Positions 17,957 through 28,037 of a stretch of DNA of 64,000 nucleotides are shown piece by piece (position 1 is the first letter of the stretch; each line of letters opens with the position of its first letter). The translations under genes were made by a program, and so were the position numbers. The stretch covers positions 930,001 through 994,000 of the forward strand of contig NZ_JACIDS010000002.1 in the NCBI RefSeq assembly GCF_014196455.1, given 5' to 3'. The DNA is from Kaistia hirudinis. GTDB lineage: Bacteria; Pseudomonadota; Alphaproteobacteria; Rhizobiales; Kaistiaceae. The notes below the pieces were generated by a model. It had not been told where the DNA came from, searched no databases, and was given only the letters and a program-made list of their open reading frames with translations.

Positions 17957-20347
17957 TCAGTTGCTGGAGCCGCCGAGATCGCTCTTGAATTGCGTCCCGC
18001 CGATCGTGCGGAGCTGAAGGCTGACCATCAGGGACTTGGAGGTCTGCAGGTCGGTGTAGTCCTGCGTCGTCTCGCTATAGGCGATCGAGAACGTCGTGCA
18101 CTCGTCGTCATAGGCGAGGCCGAGGCTGTTGCCGGCCATCTGGTCTTCGTGGAAGTCCCAGGCGAGCGAACCGAACAGGCGCCACGTCTCGGTGAACTGC
18201 CAGGAAGCACGTCCGCTCACCGTGTCCGTCTCCTGGCCCGCATACGAGCTAGCGATGGCGGGCTGCTCGCGAAGGAAGAGATAGGACGCCGACGCGGTGA
18301 CGTTGCCCGCCTTGCCTGTCGCCGTGATCTGCGCCTGGTTGAGGTCAAGCGTGCTCCCGTCGAGGCGCGCATTCGCCGTCAGGAAATAGCCCGCGCCGCC
18401 GTCGAGGGTCATGCTGCCGACATAGTCGGACACGTTGCTCTCGAGGCCGGAGACGGCGCCCGTCTGGGTCACGTCCTGGACGGCGAAGGAGTTGAGGCCG
18501 GCGATCTGGTAGGACTGGCCCACGACGCCGCGAATGGTCGCGATCTCGCCGAGATCGGCGACATAGCGGAAGCCCACATTGGCGCGCGTGCCGCCTTCGA
18601 CGCGGTCATAGCCGGAGAACTTGTCCCAGGCGAAGAGCGAGGCGTCGTCGAAGACGAGGCTCTGCGCGTCTTCGTTCGGCAGCTTGCCGGCGAGCTGTTC
18701 GTCGGGACGCGCGATGATCTGCGCGATCGGCTCGATGACGACGGAAGAGCTGCCGGACGCCATCAGGATCGGCCAGCGCCATTCCATGCCGCCCGCCGGC
18801 ATGATGCGGCCATAGCCGCCATTGTCATACACGCCGGGGAACTGCTGCTGGTCGAGATAGAACGCGTCGCCCTTCAGATAGGCGAAGGGCTTGAACACCA
18901 TGCCCATCGGGCCGATCTGGCTGCTCTCCCACGTCCACTCGGTGCTGGCGCGGTTGAAATTGCCATAGATGCCGAGTAGCGCGTCGCCCTGCTTGTAGTA
19001 GCCGAGATTGTCGGAATCGACATAGTCGGTCTGCTGGCGCGTCAGGCTGACGACGTTGTTCTTCATCGAGAGCTGGCCGCCCAGGATCGGGTCCTGGAAG
19101 ATGTAGCTCTGGTCGGCCACCGGCGCGACGATCGGCTGGCGTTCCTGATTGTACTGGTCCCCGGTATCGTTGGTCAGGACCTGGAAATAATAGCCGCGCA
19201 GATCGAAATAGTTGGTCGCGCTCTGGCCGGTCAGGTGCAGCGTCGAGACGGCGACATCGTTCGAGGCCGAGAGAACACTGTAATCGCGCGTGAACGTGCG
19301 GTCGGACATCGCGGTGACGTCCCAGCCCAGCGTCCAGAGCTTGTTCAGATAGTATTCGCCGATCGTGCGCACGCCGCCGCGGAACTGGATGTCGCCGGAA
19401 TTGCGCGTGCCGCTCTCGACGAAGGCTTCCGGATCGAGCTGGTCGATGCCGGCCGCCGAAATGCTGTACTGGCCGAAGTCGAGGCGATGACGCCAATCGA
19501 AGTCGAGCAGCAGGCCCTGGCGCGTATAGGCGACGGGCGTGAAGGTGAGGTCATAATTCGCGGCGGGCGCCCAGAAATAGGGAACCTTCACGAAGGCGCC
19601 GAGCGCGGACTTGTATCCGGCCGACGGAACCAGAAAGCCGCTCTTGCGTTTCACGGTCGGATCGGGCGCCGAGAAAGCCGGGAAATAGGCGACCGGCATT
19701 CCGAGAAACTCGAGGCTCGCGGACCGGAAATAGATCATATGCTCGTTGTGGTCGACGATGATCCGGGCCGCCTTGACCTGCCAGACCGGCGCCTTCTTCG
19801 GATTTTCGCGGCAGGGTTCGCAAGCCGTGTAGACGCCGCGATAGAAGGTCGTCGTCTTGCCCTGGTCGCGATAGGCCTTCTCGGCCGCAAAATGCGTCTG
19901 GTCGGGCGTGTCGAGCCGGAGCGCGGAGACGAAGCCGGTGGCGAAGTCATCCGTGATGTCGATCGTATCGGCGGTCACCACGGTGCCCGTCTTGTCGACG
20001 ATCTTCACGCCGCCCTCGGCGATCATCTTCTTGTTTTTCTGGTCGTAGCTGACCTTCTGCGCTTCCAGTGTGTAGCCGTCATAATAGATTTTGACCGCGC
20101 CCACGGCCGAAACCGTGGATTTGTCATAGTCATAGACGAGCTGGTCGGACTCCAGGAGCATCTTGGCGCCCGGCTCGGTCTTGAGCCCGGATTCGCCGGC
20201 GAAGCCCAGGGAGCCGGCCACCGACTGGACCGACTGTGCGGAAGCGGGAGAAGCAACCAGCATCGCGCACAGGGCCACCGCAGCGGCTGCGCGAAGGGAC
20301 TTCAGCAAGCATTTCCCGCCGCCATGAAGGACGGCAAAGCGGTTCAT
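17957..20347 (-). CDS. lptD: LPS-assembly protein LptD
   Basis: Outer membrane barrel that inserts lipopolysaccharide into the outer leaflet. It has 796 residues with a signal peptide (residues 1-37, ending SPASA). An OstA/LptA-like jelly-roll N-domain (LLESDQLVYDYDKSTVSAVG through EGGVKIVDKTG) is followed by the long strand-rich barrel with KSGFLVPSAGYKSALGAFVK and the C-terminal SLQLRTIGG. CEPC and a later single Cys (DECTTFSIAYSE) are candidates for the disulfides needed for activity. The start at 20347 overlaps the lptG stop as ATGA, which favours it over the upstream option at 20410. Confidence 0.95.
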   Translation of the reverse strand: MNRFAVLHGGGKCLLKSLRAAAAVALCAMLVASPASAQSVQSVAGSLGFAGESGLKTEPGAKMLLESDQLVYDYDKSTVSAVGAVKIYYDGYTLEAQKVSYDQKNKKMIAEGGVKIVDKTGTVVTADTIDITDDFATGFVSALRLDTPDQTHFAAEKAYRDQGKTTTFYRGVYTACEPCRENPKKAPVWQVKAARIIVDHNEHMIYFRSASLEFLGMPVAYFPAFSAPDPTVKRKSGFLVPSAGYKSALGAFVKVPYFWAPAANYDLTFTPVAYTRQGLLLDFDWRHRLDFGQYSISAAGIDQLDPEAFVESGTRNSGDIQFRGGVRTIGEYYLNKLWTLGWDVTAMSDRTFTRDYSVLSASNDVAVSTLHLTGQSATNYFDLRGYYFQVLTNDTGDQYNQERQPIVAPVADQSYIFQDPILGGQLSMKNNVVSLTRQQTDYVDSDNLGYYKQGDALLGIYGNFNRASTEWTWESSQIGPMGMVFKPFAYLKGDAFYLDQQQFPGVYDNGGYGRIMPAGGMEWRWPILMASGSSSVVIEPIAQIIARPDEQLAGKLPNEDAQSLVFDDASLFAWDKFSGYDRVEGGTRANVGFRYVADLGEIATIRGVVGQSYQIAGLNSFAVQDVTQTGAVSGLESNVSDYVGSMTLDGGAGYFLTANARLDGSTLDLNQAQITATGKAGNVTASASYLFLREQPAIASSYAGQETDTVSGRASWQFTETWRLFGSLAWDFHEDQMAGNSLGLAYDDECTTFSIAYSETTQDYTDLQTSKSLMVSLQLRTIGGTQFKSDLGGSSN

Positions 20348-21462
20348 CCGTCCTCCCTGTTCAGCAAGACCGTAATGCTCGCGAGAGTCGCGACGAGGGG
20401 CGGAGACCAAGCTGCAATCGCCGGATTCACGACGCCACTCCTCCCCAATCCTATCGCCAACTCCGACACAACATAAAGCACGAAGCCCACGATCACGCCA
20501 GTCAGAATCACCTGTCCGAGGTCCCTCGAACGGGAGAAGCGGAGCGAGACTGTGGATGCCACGAGCACCATGGCGAGGAACAGGATGGGCTGCGCGAGAA
20601 GCGACTGGTAGCGCATCTCATAGCCCGTGCTCGGAACGCCGGAACGCTTTGATATCTCAATGAAATCAGGGAGAGACCAGAACGAGATCGTCTCGGGATT
20701 CGCCAGCTGCTGGCTGACCTGGTCGGGCCGCAGGTCGGTCGGCAGCTCCAACTTGTCGACATGGACGGGACGCTCCGACATCCGCGTCAGGGTGGTGTCG
20801 TGCAGCACCCATTTCCCCGGCTCGTACTCGGCCGAACGGGCGTCGATTCGGCGGTCCAGCCTGTTGTCCAGATCGAACACGAAGGCCGTCACGCCGGCGA
20901 GCGACAGGCCCTTGTTGTAACTGTTCTTCGCGCCGAGGATCGAGCTTCCCTCGAGGCCCGACTGCCGCAGCCAGATCGGAGCGCCCTGCTGGGTCTCGCC
21001 ATCGGTCGGCGAACCGGTCGCCTCCGCGGTGAGGCGATTGAGGATCCGTATCGACTCTTCCTTCAACTCCGTGGCGAGCGGATTGAAGGCCGTTGTGGCC
21101 AAAATGCCGAAGATCAGCGCAACGACGCAGGCAGGCAGAATGAACTGCCAGGCCGACAGGCCGGAGGCGCGCGCCACGACGAGCTCGAGTTGGCGATTGG
21201 CCAGGACGAAGCTCGCCATGGCCGCGAACAGCACGGTGAAGGGGAGGGCGCGCTCGATGACGGTCGGCACGCGCGTCAGCGAGATGACGAGGTACCAGAA
21301 GGCGTCGAAGTTCTCGCGCTGCACGGAGCGGCGGGCGAGCTCCAGATAGTCGACGAACGCGATGAGGACGAAGACCACCAGGAAGATGATGAAAGCCATC
21401 CGCGCGAAGCGCTTGGCGAAATAGAAGCTCAGCGTGGGATGGCGCAGCATGTCAGGCACCAT
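20344..21462 (-). CDS. lptG: LPS export ABC transporter permease LptG
   Basis: Inner membrane permease partner of LptF in the LptB2FG complex that extracts LPS and pushes it along the Lpt bridge. It has 372 residues. An N-terminal helix with coupling region (FYFAKRFARMAFIIFLVV), the ARASGLSAWQFILP block near helix 3, a large periplasmic beta-jellyroll (about 130-270) and three C-terminal helices match the YjgQ family. It overlaps lptF by 11 nt and lptD by 4 nt, so translation of all three is probably coupled. Confidence 0.95.
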   Translation of the reverse strand: MVPDMLRHPTLSFYFAKRFARMAFIIFLVVFVLIAFVDYLELARRSVQRENFDAFWYLVISLTRVPTVIERALPFTVLFAAMASFVLANRQLELVVARASGLSAWQFILPACVVALIFGILATTAFNPLATELKEESIRILNRLTAEATGSPTDGETQQGAPIWLRQSGLEGSSILGAKNSYNKGLSLAGVTAFVFDLDNRLDRRIDARSAEYEPGKWVLHDTTLTRMSERPVHVDKLELPTDLRPDQVSQQLANPETISFWSLPDFIEISKRSGVPSTGYEMRYQSLLAQPILFLAMVLVASTVSLRFSRSRDLGQVILTGVIVGFVLYVVSELAIGLGRSGVVNPAIAAWSPPLVATLASITVLLNREDG

Positions 21463-22621
21463 CCGTGACGCGACGCCGCGGCAGCAGCCGCTGCAGGGAT
21501 TCGACCACGAGCGATCCGATGCCTTCCGAGCTCGAGAACTTGAAGCCGCGCATGATCGCCACGATCGAGATCACGATCCCAACGATGGGAAGCGCATAGA
21601 GCGCCGGGATGGCAACCGGGTGATTGGCCGACAGACCCGCTAGCATGAGTCCGCCGACGCGCAGCCCCGTCGCAACGAGGACGGTGCCGAGCATGACGAC
21701 GCCACGGCCGCGGCGCGTCGTCTGCGCCTGGCCGAGTGCGAGCACGGGCAGGATCGCGAACAGAAGCGTGTAGAGCGGGCTCGACAGGCGGTCATGCAGC
21801 TCGGCGGGGAAGGAGTCCGGCCGCTTCTGGAATTCCGGGTCGTTCGGATCGGGCGAGAGGAGATAGGACGTGTCGCGCTCGGCGGCCTTGAGCGAGGGAA
21901 GGGCAGCGGCGCTCGTGAAGGTCGAGAGGTCGAAGGCGTAGGATTCGAACTGGATGACGGACATTGAATCCTTGTCCGAGGCGCGCTGCTGGATCGTCCC
22001 GTTCTGCATCACCAGGAATGTGCCGAGCGGGTTCTTCAGCACCTGGCCCTTCTCGGCGATATAGACGTTGCTCTGGCCGGGCTCGCGCTCGTCGCGGATG
22101 AAGATGCCCTCCATCGTCCCGTCCGGCTTGCGGTCGCGGATGTGGAAGACCAACTGGTCGCCGATCGGGACGAAGGCGCCCTCCTGGACGAAGCTCGAGA
22201 TCAGGTCCGTGTTCACATTGGTGATGAGGTCGCGGAAGGATTGCAGCGAACGCGGCACGAGATAGAGCGACATGCCCGCGACGACGAGCGTGCCGAGCAC
22301 GCCGAGCAGCAGGGCCGGCCGCAGGATCATCGCCGGCGAGGCGCCGCTGGCGTTGATGATGACGAGCTCCGAATCCGCGTTCAGCTGGTTCAGCGTGTAG
22401 ATCACCCCGATCAGCACCGCGACCGGGCAGACGATCAACAGCAGTCCCGGGAAGATGAGGCCCGAGACGTGCAGGAAGGTCAGGATGCTCTGGCCCTTGG
22501 AGGTGATGAGGTTCAGTTCACGCAGCGCCTGGCTGAGCCAGACTGTGCCGGCGAGCCCGCCAAGGCTCAGCAGGCAAGCGCCGAGCATGCGCTTGAAGAC
22601 GTACCAGCCGATCAGCTTCAT
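21452..22621 (-). CDS. lptF: LPS export ABC transporter permease LptF
   Basis: Second permease of the LptB2FG exporter. It has 389 residues. MKLIGWYVFKRMLGACLLSL begins helix 1. NADSELVIINASGASPAMI is the coupling/helix 2-3 block, and a periplasmic domain (about 120-270) separates the two sets of three membrane helices. The frame includes a GTG four codons upstream (22633), but the ATG at 22621 gives the family N-terminus. It is the first gene of the lptF-lptG-lptD-surA-pdxA-rsmA unit, so the promoter should lie in the 276-nt gap to pepA. Confidence 0.95.
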   Translation of the reverse strand: MKLIGWYVFKRMLGACLLSLGGLAGTVWLSQALRELNLITSKGQSILTFLHVSGLIFPGLLLIVCPVAVLIGVIYTLNQLNADSELVIINASGASPAMILRPALLLGVLGTLVVAGMSLYLVPRSLQSFRDLITNVNTDLISSFVQEGAFVPIGDQLVFHIRDRKPDGTMEGIFIRDEREPGQSNVYIAEKGQVLKNPLGTFLVMQNGTIQQRASDKDSMSVIQFESYAFDLSTFTSAAALPSLKAAERDTSYLLSPDPNDPEFQKRPDSFPAELHDRLSSPLYTLLFAILPVLALGQAQTTRRGRGVVMLGTVLVATGLRVGGLMLAGLSANHPVAIPALYALPIVGIVISIVAIMRGFKFSSSEGIGSLVVESLQRLLPRRRVTDGA

Positions 22622-22897
22622 GCCGAGGCACACTCCACCCGCATGACGACATCCTTTCGGCCGGCGCGGCAGGCTGCCGTCCGATGGTGTGTCCTGGTCG
22701 ACGGACGTGCCCCGCGTCCGCTATTGCATGATGGGTGAACCATTTAGGTGAATGCACCGCTAATGAACGCGCTTAACGATGCGTGAATGTCTACAGCGAT
22801 ATCGCGGCCCTTGCCAGAGGGCCGCTGCGGACGGCAATCTCGCCCGCAAGTGCATGTTGGCATCCCGCCCGACGTTCCAGTTCCCCGAAAGCCTCCG
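22622..22897. promoter_or_regulatory. Divergent promoter region between lptF and pepA
   Basis: 276 nt that must drive the Lpt operon leftwards and pepA-holC rightwards. It is less GC-rich than the flanking genes around 22735-22800. I do not see a hexamer pair I trust, and no small gene is convincing. Confidence 0.4.
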
Positions 22898-24400
22898 ATG
22901 ACCGAGATATCCACAGTCAGCTTCCGCAAGAGCGCCCCTTCCGACAAGGGCACGGCCGTCTTCCTTACCGATGACGGCCTGAAGCTGCCGCCGGCGGCCG
23001 AGGCGGCGGGCGTCGGGGCGCTGCTCGCGCGGGCGGCGACGGCGGCCTCCTACAAGGGCGCGCGCTTTGCCGTGCTCGACGTGCTGGTGCCGGCCGGAAC
23101 GGAGTTCGATCGAGTCCTGCTCGTCGGGCTCGGCAAGGCTGGCGAGCTCGCCGAGGCCGATTATCCGCGGCTCGGCGGCGCGCTGATGGGCGCGCTCCGG
23201 CGCGGCGAGTCGGCGACCCTCTTCGCTGAAGCGCCGGATGGCGCTGCGCTCACGCCCGACCAGGCCGCCGAGATCGCGCTCGGCGCGGTGCTGCGCTCCT
23301 ACAGCTTCGACCGCTACAAGAGCCGGCGGAACGGGGAGGGCGACGACGCCAAGAAGAAGGCGCCGGCCGCGCTCGAGATCATCCATCCCGAGGCCGGCAA
23401 GGCGAAGAAGGCCTGGGCCGCCCGCGAGGCCGTCGCCGAGGGCGCCATCCTGGCGCGCGAACTGGTCAACGAACCGGCCAATGTGCTCGGCACCGTCGAA
23501 TTCGCGGAGAAGGCGGAGAGCCTCGAGCGGCTCGGCGTCACGGTCGAGGTGCTGACCGAGAAGCAGATGAAGAAGCTCGGCATGCGCGCGCTGCTCGGCG
23601 TCAACCAGGGTTCGGTCCGCCCACCCCGCCTCGTTGCGCTGCACTGGAACGGTGCTGAATCGAAGGAGCGCCCCGTCGCCTTCGTCGGCAAGGGCGTCGT
23701 CTTCGATACGGGTGGCATCTCGATCAAGCCGGCCGGCGGCATGGAGGACATGAAGGGCGACATGGGCGGTGCCGCCGCCGTGGTCGGCCTCATCCATGCG
23801 CTGGCGAGCCGCAAGGCGAAGGCCAATGTCGTCGGCATCATCGGCCTCGTCGAGAACATGCCCGACGGCAATGCGCAGCGCCCCGGCGATATCGTAGAGG
23901 CCGCGTCCGGCACGACGATCGAGATCATCAACACGGATGCCGAAGGCCGCCTCGTGCTGGCCGATGCGCTCTGGTACGTGCAGAAGGAGTTCGATCCGCG
24001 CGTGATCGTCGATCTCGCCACGCTGACCGGCGCGATCATCGTCGCGCTCGGCCATGATCATGCCGGCCTCTTCTCGACCGATGATACGCTCGCAAGCGCG
24101 CTCGCCAAGGCCGGCGAGGCGACGGGCGAAAAGGTCTGGCGCATGCCGCTCGGCCAAGCCTATGACAAACAGATCGAATCGAAGTTCGCGGACATCAAGA
24201 ACACCGGTGGGCGCGACGCCGGCTCGATCACGGCGGCGCAGTTCCTGAAGCGTTTCGTCAAGGACGGCACGCCCTGGGCTCATCTCGACATCGCCGGAAC
24301 GGCGATGAGCTCGCCGCAGTCGGAAACCAACCGCTCCTGGGCGTCCGGCTGGGGTGTACGCCTGCTCGACCGCCTCGTCGCCGACAATTACGAGGGCTGA
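22898..24400 (+). CDS. pepA: Leucyl aminopeptidase (M17 family)
   Basis: Cytoplasmic hexameric, two-metal aminopeptidase that removes N-terminal residues from peptides; E. coli PepA also binds DNA. It has 500 residues. The catalytic domain carries [31 protein letters not shown] and the signature [25 protein letters not shown] at 22898 is the natural start; the frame runs 37 codons further upstream without similarity. It is followed 16 nt later by holC, the frequent pepA-holC pair. Confidence 0.95.
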   Translation: MTEISTVSFRKSAPSDKGTAVFLTDDGLKLPPAAEAAGVGALLARAATAASYKGARFAVLDVLVPAGTEFDRVLLVGLGKAGELAEADYPRLGGALMGALRRGESATLFAEAPDGAALTPDQAAEIALGAVLRSYSFDRYKSRRNGEGDDAKKKAPAALEIIHPEAGKAKKAWAAREAVAEGAILARELVNEPANVLGTVEFAEKAESLERLGVTVEVLTEKQMKKLGMRALLGVNQGSVRPPRLVALHWNGAESKERPVAFVGKGVVFDTGGISIKPAGGMEDMKGDMGGAAAVVGLIHALASRKAKANVVGIIGLVENMPDGNAQRPGDIVEAASGTTIEIINTDAEGRLVLADALWYVQKEFDPRVIVDLATLTGAIIVALGHDHAGLFSTDDTLASALAKAGEATGEKVWRMPLGQAYDKQIESKFADIKNTGGRDAGSITAAQFLKRFVKDGTPWAHLDIAGTAMSSPQSETNRSWASGWGVRLLDRLVADNYEG

Positions 24401-24416
24401 TGCGCGTGCGCGCCCC

Positions 24417-24866
24417 ATGACGGAGGTCCTCTTCTACCATCTGCAGCGCCAGCCGCTCGAGGCGGTCCTGCCGCCCATGCTCGAGAAATGCCTCGAGCGA
24501 GGTTGGCGCGTCGTGGTCGAGGCGGGCTCGCCCGAGCGCTGCGAGGCGCTCGACGCGCTGCTGTGGACCTGGCGCGAGGAATCCTTCCTGCCGCATGGGA
24601 CGTGGCGCGATCCGAACGCGCCGCGCACGCCGATCGTACTCACGGCCGACAACGCCAATCCGAACGCAGCGAGCGTGCGCTTCCTGGTCGATGGCGCGCC
24701 GATCGGCGATGCGGCCGGCTATGACCGCATCGTGCTGCTCTTCGACGGCAATGATCCCGATGCACTCGATGCGGCGCGGGGCGCCTGGCGCCAGGTGAAG
24801 GCCGCAGGCCACGCGGCCACCTATTGGCAGCAATCCGAGGCCGGGCGCTGGGAGAAGAAGGCCTGA
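24417..24866 (+). CDS. holC: DNA polymerase III chi subunit
   Basis: Chi links the clamp loader to single-strand binding protein at the fork. It has 149 residues. The N-terminus MTEVLFYHLQRQPLEAVLP and the block RVVVEAGSPERCEALDALLW, followed by DDSFLPHG-like ESFLPHGTW, fit HolC, and the end (HAATYWQQSEAGRWEKKA) is typical of alphaproteobacterial members. Translation is likely coupled to pepA, whose stop lies 16 nt upstream. Confidence 0.92.
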   Translation: MTEVLFYHLQRQPLEAVLPPMLEKCLERGWRVVVEAGSPERCEALDALLWTWREESFLPHGTWRDPNAPRTPIVLTADNANPNAASVRFLVDGAPIGDAAGYDRIVLLFDGNDPDALDAARGAWRQVKAAGHAATYWQQSEAGRWEKKA

Positions 24867-24882
24867 GGTGCCGGTCCGCCGT

Positions 24883-26043
24883 TCAGGGAACGGCGATCAG
24901 CAGCAGATAGGCGACAAAGATCACCAGATGGACGCCGCCGGTCATCGCGTTCGTGCGCCCGGTGCCGAAGCTGACCATGCTGACCGAGAGCGCGATCACC
25001 AGCAGCGTCACGTCACCGAGGGCGAGGCCGAGCGTCAGGCCGCGCCCCGTGATGAGGCTCGCCACCGCGACGACGGGGATGGTGAGCCCGATCGTCGCGC
25101 AGGCCGAACCGAGCGCGACGTTGATGCTGCGCTGCAACTCGTTGCGATTGGCCGCCTTGATGGCCGAGATCGATTCGGGAAGGAGCACGAGCGTCGCGAT
25201 GAAGGCGCCGACGATCGCATCCGACTGCGGCACCTGGAGTTCCGCGAGGCTCTGCTCGATGCCCGCAGCGACATATTCGGCGAGCAGCACGATGCCGACG
25301 AGGCCGATCAGCATCAGGACGAAGCGGATCTTCAGCCCGCCCGCGGCGGCCGCGTGTCCGCCATGCTCCGGCGGACCCAGATCATCGACGAAGTCGTGGC
25401 GGTGGCGCGTCATCTGCGCGAACAGGAACGACCCGTAGAGCAGGAGGCAGAGCAGGCTCACGAAGACGAGCTGCAAGGTCGAGAAATTGCCCACACCCGC
25501 GGTCAGGGTGAAATCGGGCAGCACGAGCGTCAGTCCGGTCAGCGCGATCAGCACGGCGAGCAGTGCGCTTGTGCCCTGGCGATTCAGATCCTGCTCGCGG
25601 TGGCGCAGCCCGCCGACCGTCAGGCAGATGCCGACGACGCCGGCACAGACGATCATCACTGTCGAAAACACGGATTCACGCGCCAGGGTCGGGTTGTTCG
25701 CGCCGTGCATCATCATCGAAACGATGACCGACGCCTCGATCGCCGTCACGGCGATGGTGAGCACGAGCGTGCCATAGGGCTCGCCGATGCGATGGGCGAT
25801 AGCCTCGGCATGGCGCAGCACGACGAAGACCGTCCAAACCATTATGCCGACGATGGGGAGCGTCAGGAAGGCTTCATACGGCATTGGGACGCCGTCCATT
25901 CCCGTCTTCCCAAGATGCAGCATCAAGGCGAGGGCCAGTGCGATGAGGGGAAGAAACGCCGATCCGATCGATCCGCCCGCTCGCGTGACGAAATCGGCTT
26001 GCGGGCGCGCGGTCATCTGGATCTCCTCCGGCGTCTGCGGCAT
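24883..26043 (-). CDS. Calcium/cation:proton antiporter, CaX (ChaA-like) family
   Basis: Inner membrane cation exchanger of 386 residues with about eleven helices. The two inverted alpha-repeats of the CaCA superfamily are visible: GTLVLTIAVTAIEASVIVSM in the first half and LLPESISAIKAANRNELQRS followed by NVALGSACATIGLTIPVV in the second, each with the transport-site acidic residue. A His-rich loop (HRHDF, PPEHGGHAA) lies between them. Two ATGs have good ribosome binding sites: 26043 (GGAGGACACG) and 26016 (GGAGGAGATCCAG). I report the longer form. It converges on holC with a 16-nt gap. Confidence 0.88.
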   Translation of the reverse strand: MPQTPEEIQMTARPQADFVTRAGGSIGSAFLPLIALALALMLHLGKTGMDGVPMPYEAFLTLPIVGIMVWTVFVVLRHAEAIAHRIGEPYGTLVLTIAVTAIEASVIVSMMMHGANNPTLARESVFSTVMIVCAGVVGICLTVGGLRHREQDLNRQGTSALLAVLIALTGLTLVLPDFTLTAGVGNFSTLQLVFVSLLCLLLYGSFLFAQMTRHRHDFVDDLGPPEHGGHAAAAGGLKIRFVLMLIGLVGIVLLAEYVAAGIEQSLAELQVPQSDAIVGAFIATLVLLPESISAIKAANRNELQRSINVALGSACATIGLTIPVVAVASLITGRGLTLGLALGDVTLLVIALSVSMVSFGTGRTNAMTGGVHLVIFVAYLLLIAVP

Positions 26044-26087
26044 CGTGTCCTCCGGCGTGGATAGGCTTTGTCGGTCTGGGCCGGCGA

Positions 26088-27980
26088 TCAGCCGTCGGCC
26101 GCGGCGCTCTCGTAATCCGACGACATTTCGAGCCATGATTCTTCCGCCGCGGCGAGGGCCGCGGCGGCGTCGGCGCGCGACTTGGCGAGCGATCCGGCCT
26201 TGGCTGGGTCGCGCAGATAGAGATTACCGTCGGCGAGCTGCGCGTCGAGCTTCTGAATCTCTTTCTGAAGTTTCTCCATCAAGGATTCGGCGTCCTTGAT
26301 CTTTTTCCTGAGCGGCGCGAGCTCGGCGCGCCTTTGCGCCTGCTCGCGGCGGCGATCCTGCGCCGAGGCGGATTTGCCCGCTTCGTCGCGGCGCGCCGAC
26401 GCGGCGCCATCGTCCGGACCCTGCAGGATCAGCCGGCGATAATCCTCCATGTCGCCCTCGAAGGGCGCGACGCCGCCATTGGCGACTAGGATCAGCCGGT
26501 CGACGGTCGCCTCGACGAGATGGCGGTCATGGCTGATGAGGATGACGGCGCCCGGAAAATCGTTGAGGGCCAGCACCAGCGCTTCGCGGCTGTCGATGTC
26601 GAGATGGTTCGTCGGCTCGTCGAGGATCAGGAGGTTCGCGCCGCGGAAGGTGGCGAGGCCGAGCAGCAGCCGCGCCCGCTCGCCGCCGGAGAGTTCGCGC
26701 GCCGGCGTATCCATCTTGGCGGTCGGGAAGCCCATGGCGCCGACCCGCGCGCGCACCTGCGATTCCGTCGCGTCCGGCATCAGCGACCGGATATGCTCGA
26801 CCGGGCTCTCGGCCGGTCGCAGTTCGTCGAGTTGGTGCTGCGCGAAGAAGGCGATCTCCATCCGGTCGGCGCGGCGCAGCGATCCCGACATCGGCTCCAT
26901 CCGGCCGGAGATGAGCTTCGCCAGCGTCGATTTGCCGTTGCCGTTCGCGCCGAGCAGGCCGATCCGGTCCTCGGTGTCGATCCTGAGGTCGATCCGTTTC
27001 AGGATCGGCTTCTCGGCCTCATAGCCGACCGAGACGCCATCGAGCGCGATGATCGGCGGCGACAGGCGACGGGCGGGCGGCGGGAACGAGAACGGCGTCA
27101 CGTCGTCATCGACGATGCCGGCGATCGGCTGCAGCTTTTCGAGCGCCTTCATGCGCGACTGCGCCTGCCGCGCCTTGGAGGCTTTGGCCTTGAAGCGATC
27201 GACGAAGGCCTGGAGATGCTGGCGCTGCTCGTCCTGCTTCTTCTTCAGCTTCTGCTGCAGTGCCTGCTTCTCACGGCGCTGGCGGTCGAACGAATCGTAG
27301 CCGCCGCGATAGGCGACGAGCTTGCCCGCATCGAGATGCACGATCATGTCGACGGCGCGATTGAGCAGGTCGCGGTCGTGGCTGATCAGGAACACGGTGT
27401 GCGGATAGCGCCCGACATAGCTTTCGAGCCACATCGTGCCTTCGAGATCGAGATAATTGGTCGGCTCGTCGAGCAGGAGCAGGTCGGGCTCCGAGAAGAG
27501 CACCGCCGCGAGCGCGACGCGCATGCGCCAGCCGCCGGAAAAGGCGGAGCAGGGACGGCGCTGCGCCTCCGCGTCGAAGCCGAGGCCGGACAGAATCGCG
27601 CCGGCCCGCGCCTCGGCGGAATGGGCGCCGATATCGGCGAGGCGCAGCTGGATCTCGGCGATGCGGGCGGGATCGTGCGCGGTCTCCGCCTCGGCGAGCA
27701 GCGCCGTGCGCTCGCGATCGGCATCGAGCACGAAATCGATCAGCGACTGCTCCGTGCCGGGCGCCTCCTGCGCCACCTGGCCGATGCGCGCGCCGCGCGG
27801 CAGGCCGATGGACCCGCTCTCCGGCGCGATCTCGCCGGTGACGAGCTTGAACAGGGTCGTCTTGCCCGCGCCATTGCGGCCGACGAAGCCGGCCTTCACG
27901 CCATCAGGCAGCGCGATGGAGGCGCCTTCGAGGAGCGTTCGGCCGGCAATCCGATAGGTGACGTCGTTGACATGCAGCAT
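26088..27980 (-). CDS. ABC-F family ATP-binding protein
   Basis: Soluble protein with two ABC cassettes and no membrane domain; ABC-F proteins act on ribosomes during stalled or early elongation. It has 630 residues. The first cassette has GRNGAGKTT, FSGGWRMRV and LLLLDEPTNYLD; the second GANGNGKST, LSGGERARLL and LLILDEPTNHLD. Between them lies the charged linker (QQKLKKKQDEQRQHLQAF), and the C-terminus is a coiled coil (about 545-625). The layout is closest to the YheS/Uup group, not EttA. No resistance phenotype can be inferred. Confidence 0.92.
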   Translation of the reverse strand: MLHVNDVTYRIAGRTLLEGASIALPDGVKAGFVGRNGAGKTTLFKLVTGEIAPESGSIGLPRGARIGQVAQEAPGTEQSLIDFVLDADRERTALLAEAETAHDPARIAEIQLRLADIGAHSAEARAGAILSGLGFDAEAQRRPCSAFSGGWRMRVALAAVLFSEPDLLLLDEPTNYLDLEGTMWLESYVGRYPHTVFLISHDRDLLNRAVDMIVHLDAGKLVAYRGGYDSFDRQRREKQALQQKLKKKQDEQRQHLQAFVDRFKAKASKARQAQSRMKALEKLQPIAGIVDDDVTPFSFPPPARRLSPPIIALDGVSVGYEAEKPILKRIDLRIDTEDRIGLLGANGNGKSTLAKLISGRMEPMSGSLRRADRMEIAFFAQHQLDELRPAESPVEHIRSLMPDATESQVRARVGAMGFPTAKMDTPARELSGGERARLLLGLATFRGANLLILDEPTNHLDIDSREALVLALNDFPGAVILISHDRHLVEATVDRLILVANGGVAPFEGDMEDYRRLILQGPDDGAASARRDEAGKSASAQDRRREQAQRRAELAPLRKKIKDAESLMEKLQKEIQKLDAQLADGNLYLRDPAKAGSLAKSRADAAAALAAAEESWLEMSSDYESAAADG

Positions 27981-28037
27981 GGCCGGCTATGTGCCGCGCC
28001 GGCCGTGCCTATGCAAGGGCGCGATTGCGCGCGGCCG

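Noticed and set aside
22760-24418. 552-codon minus-strand frame opposite pepA
   Set aside because: Antisense shadow of a well-conserved enzyme gene, with no ribosome binding site or family.
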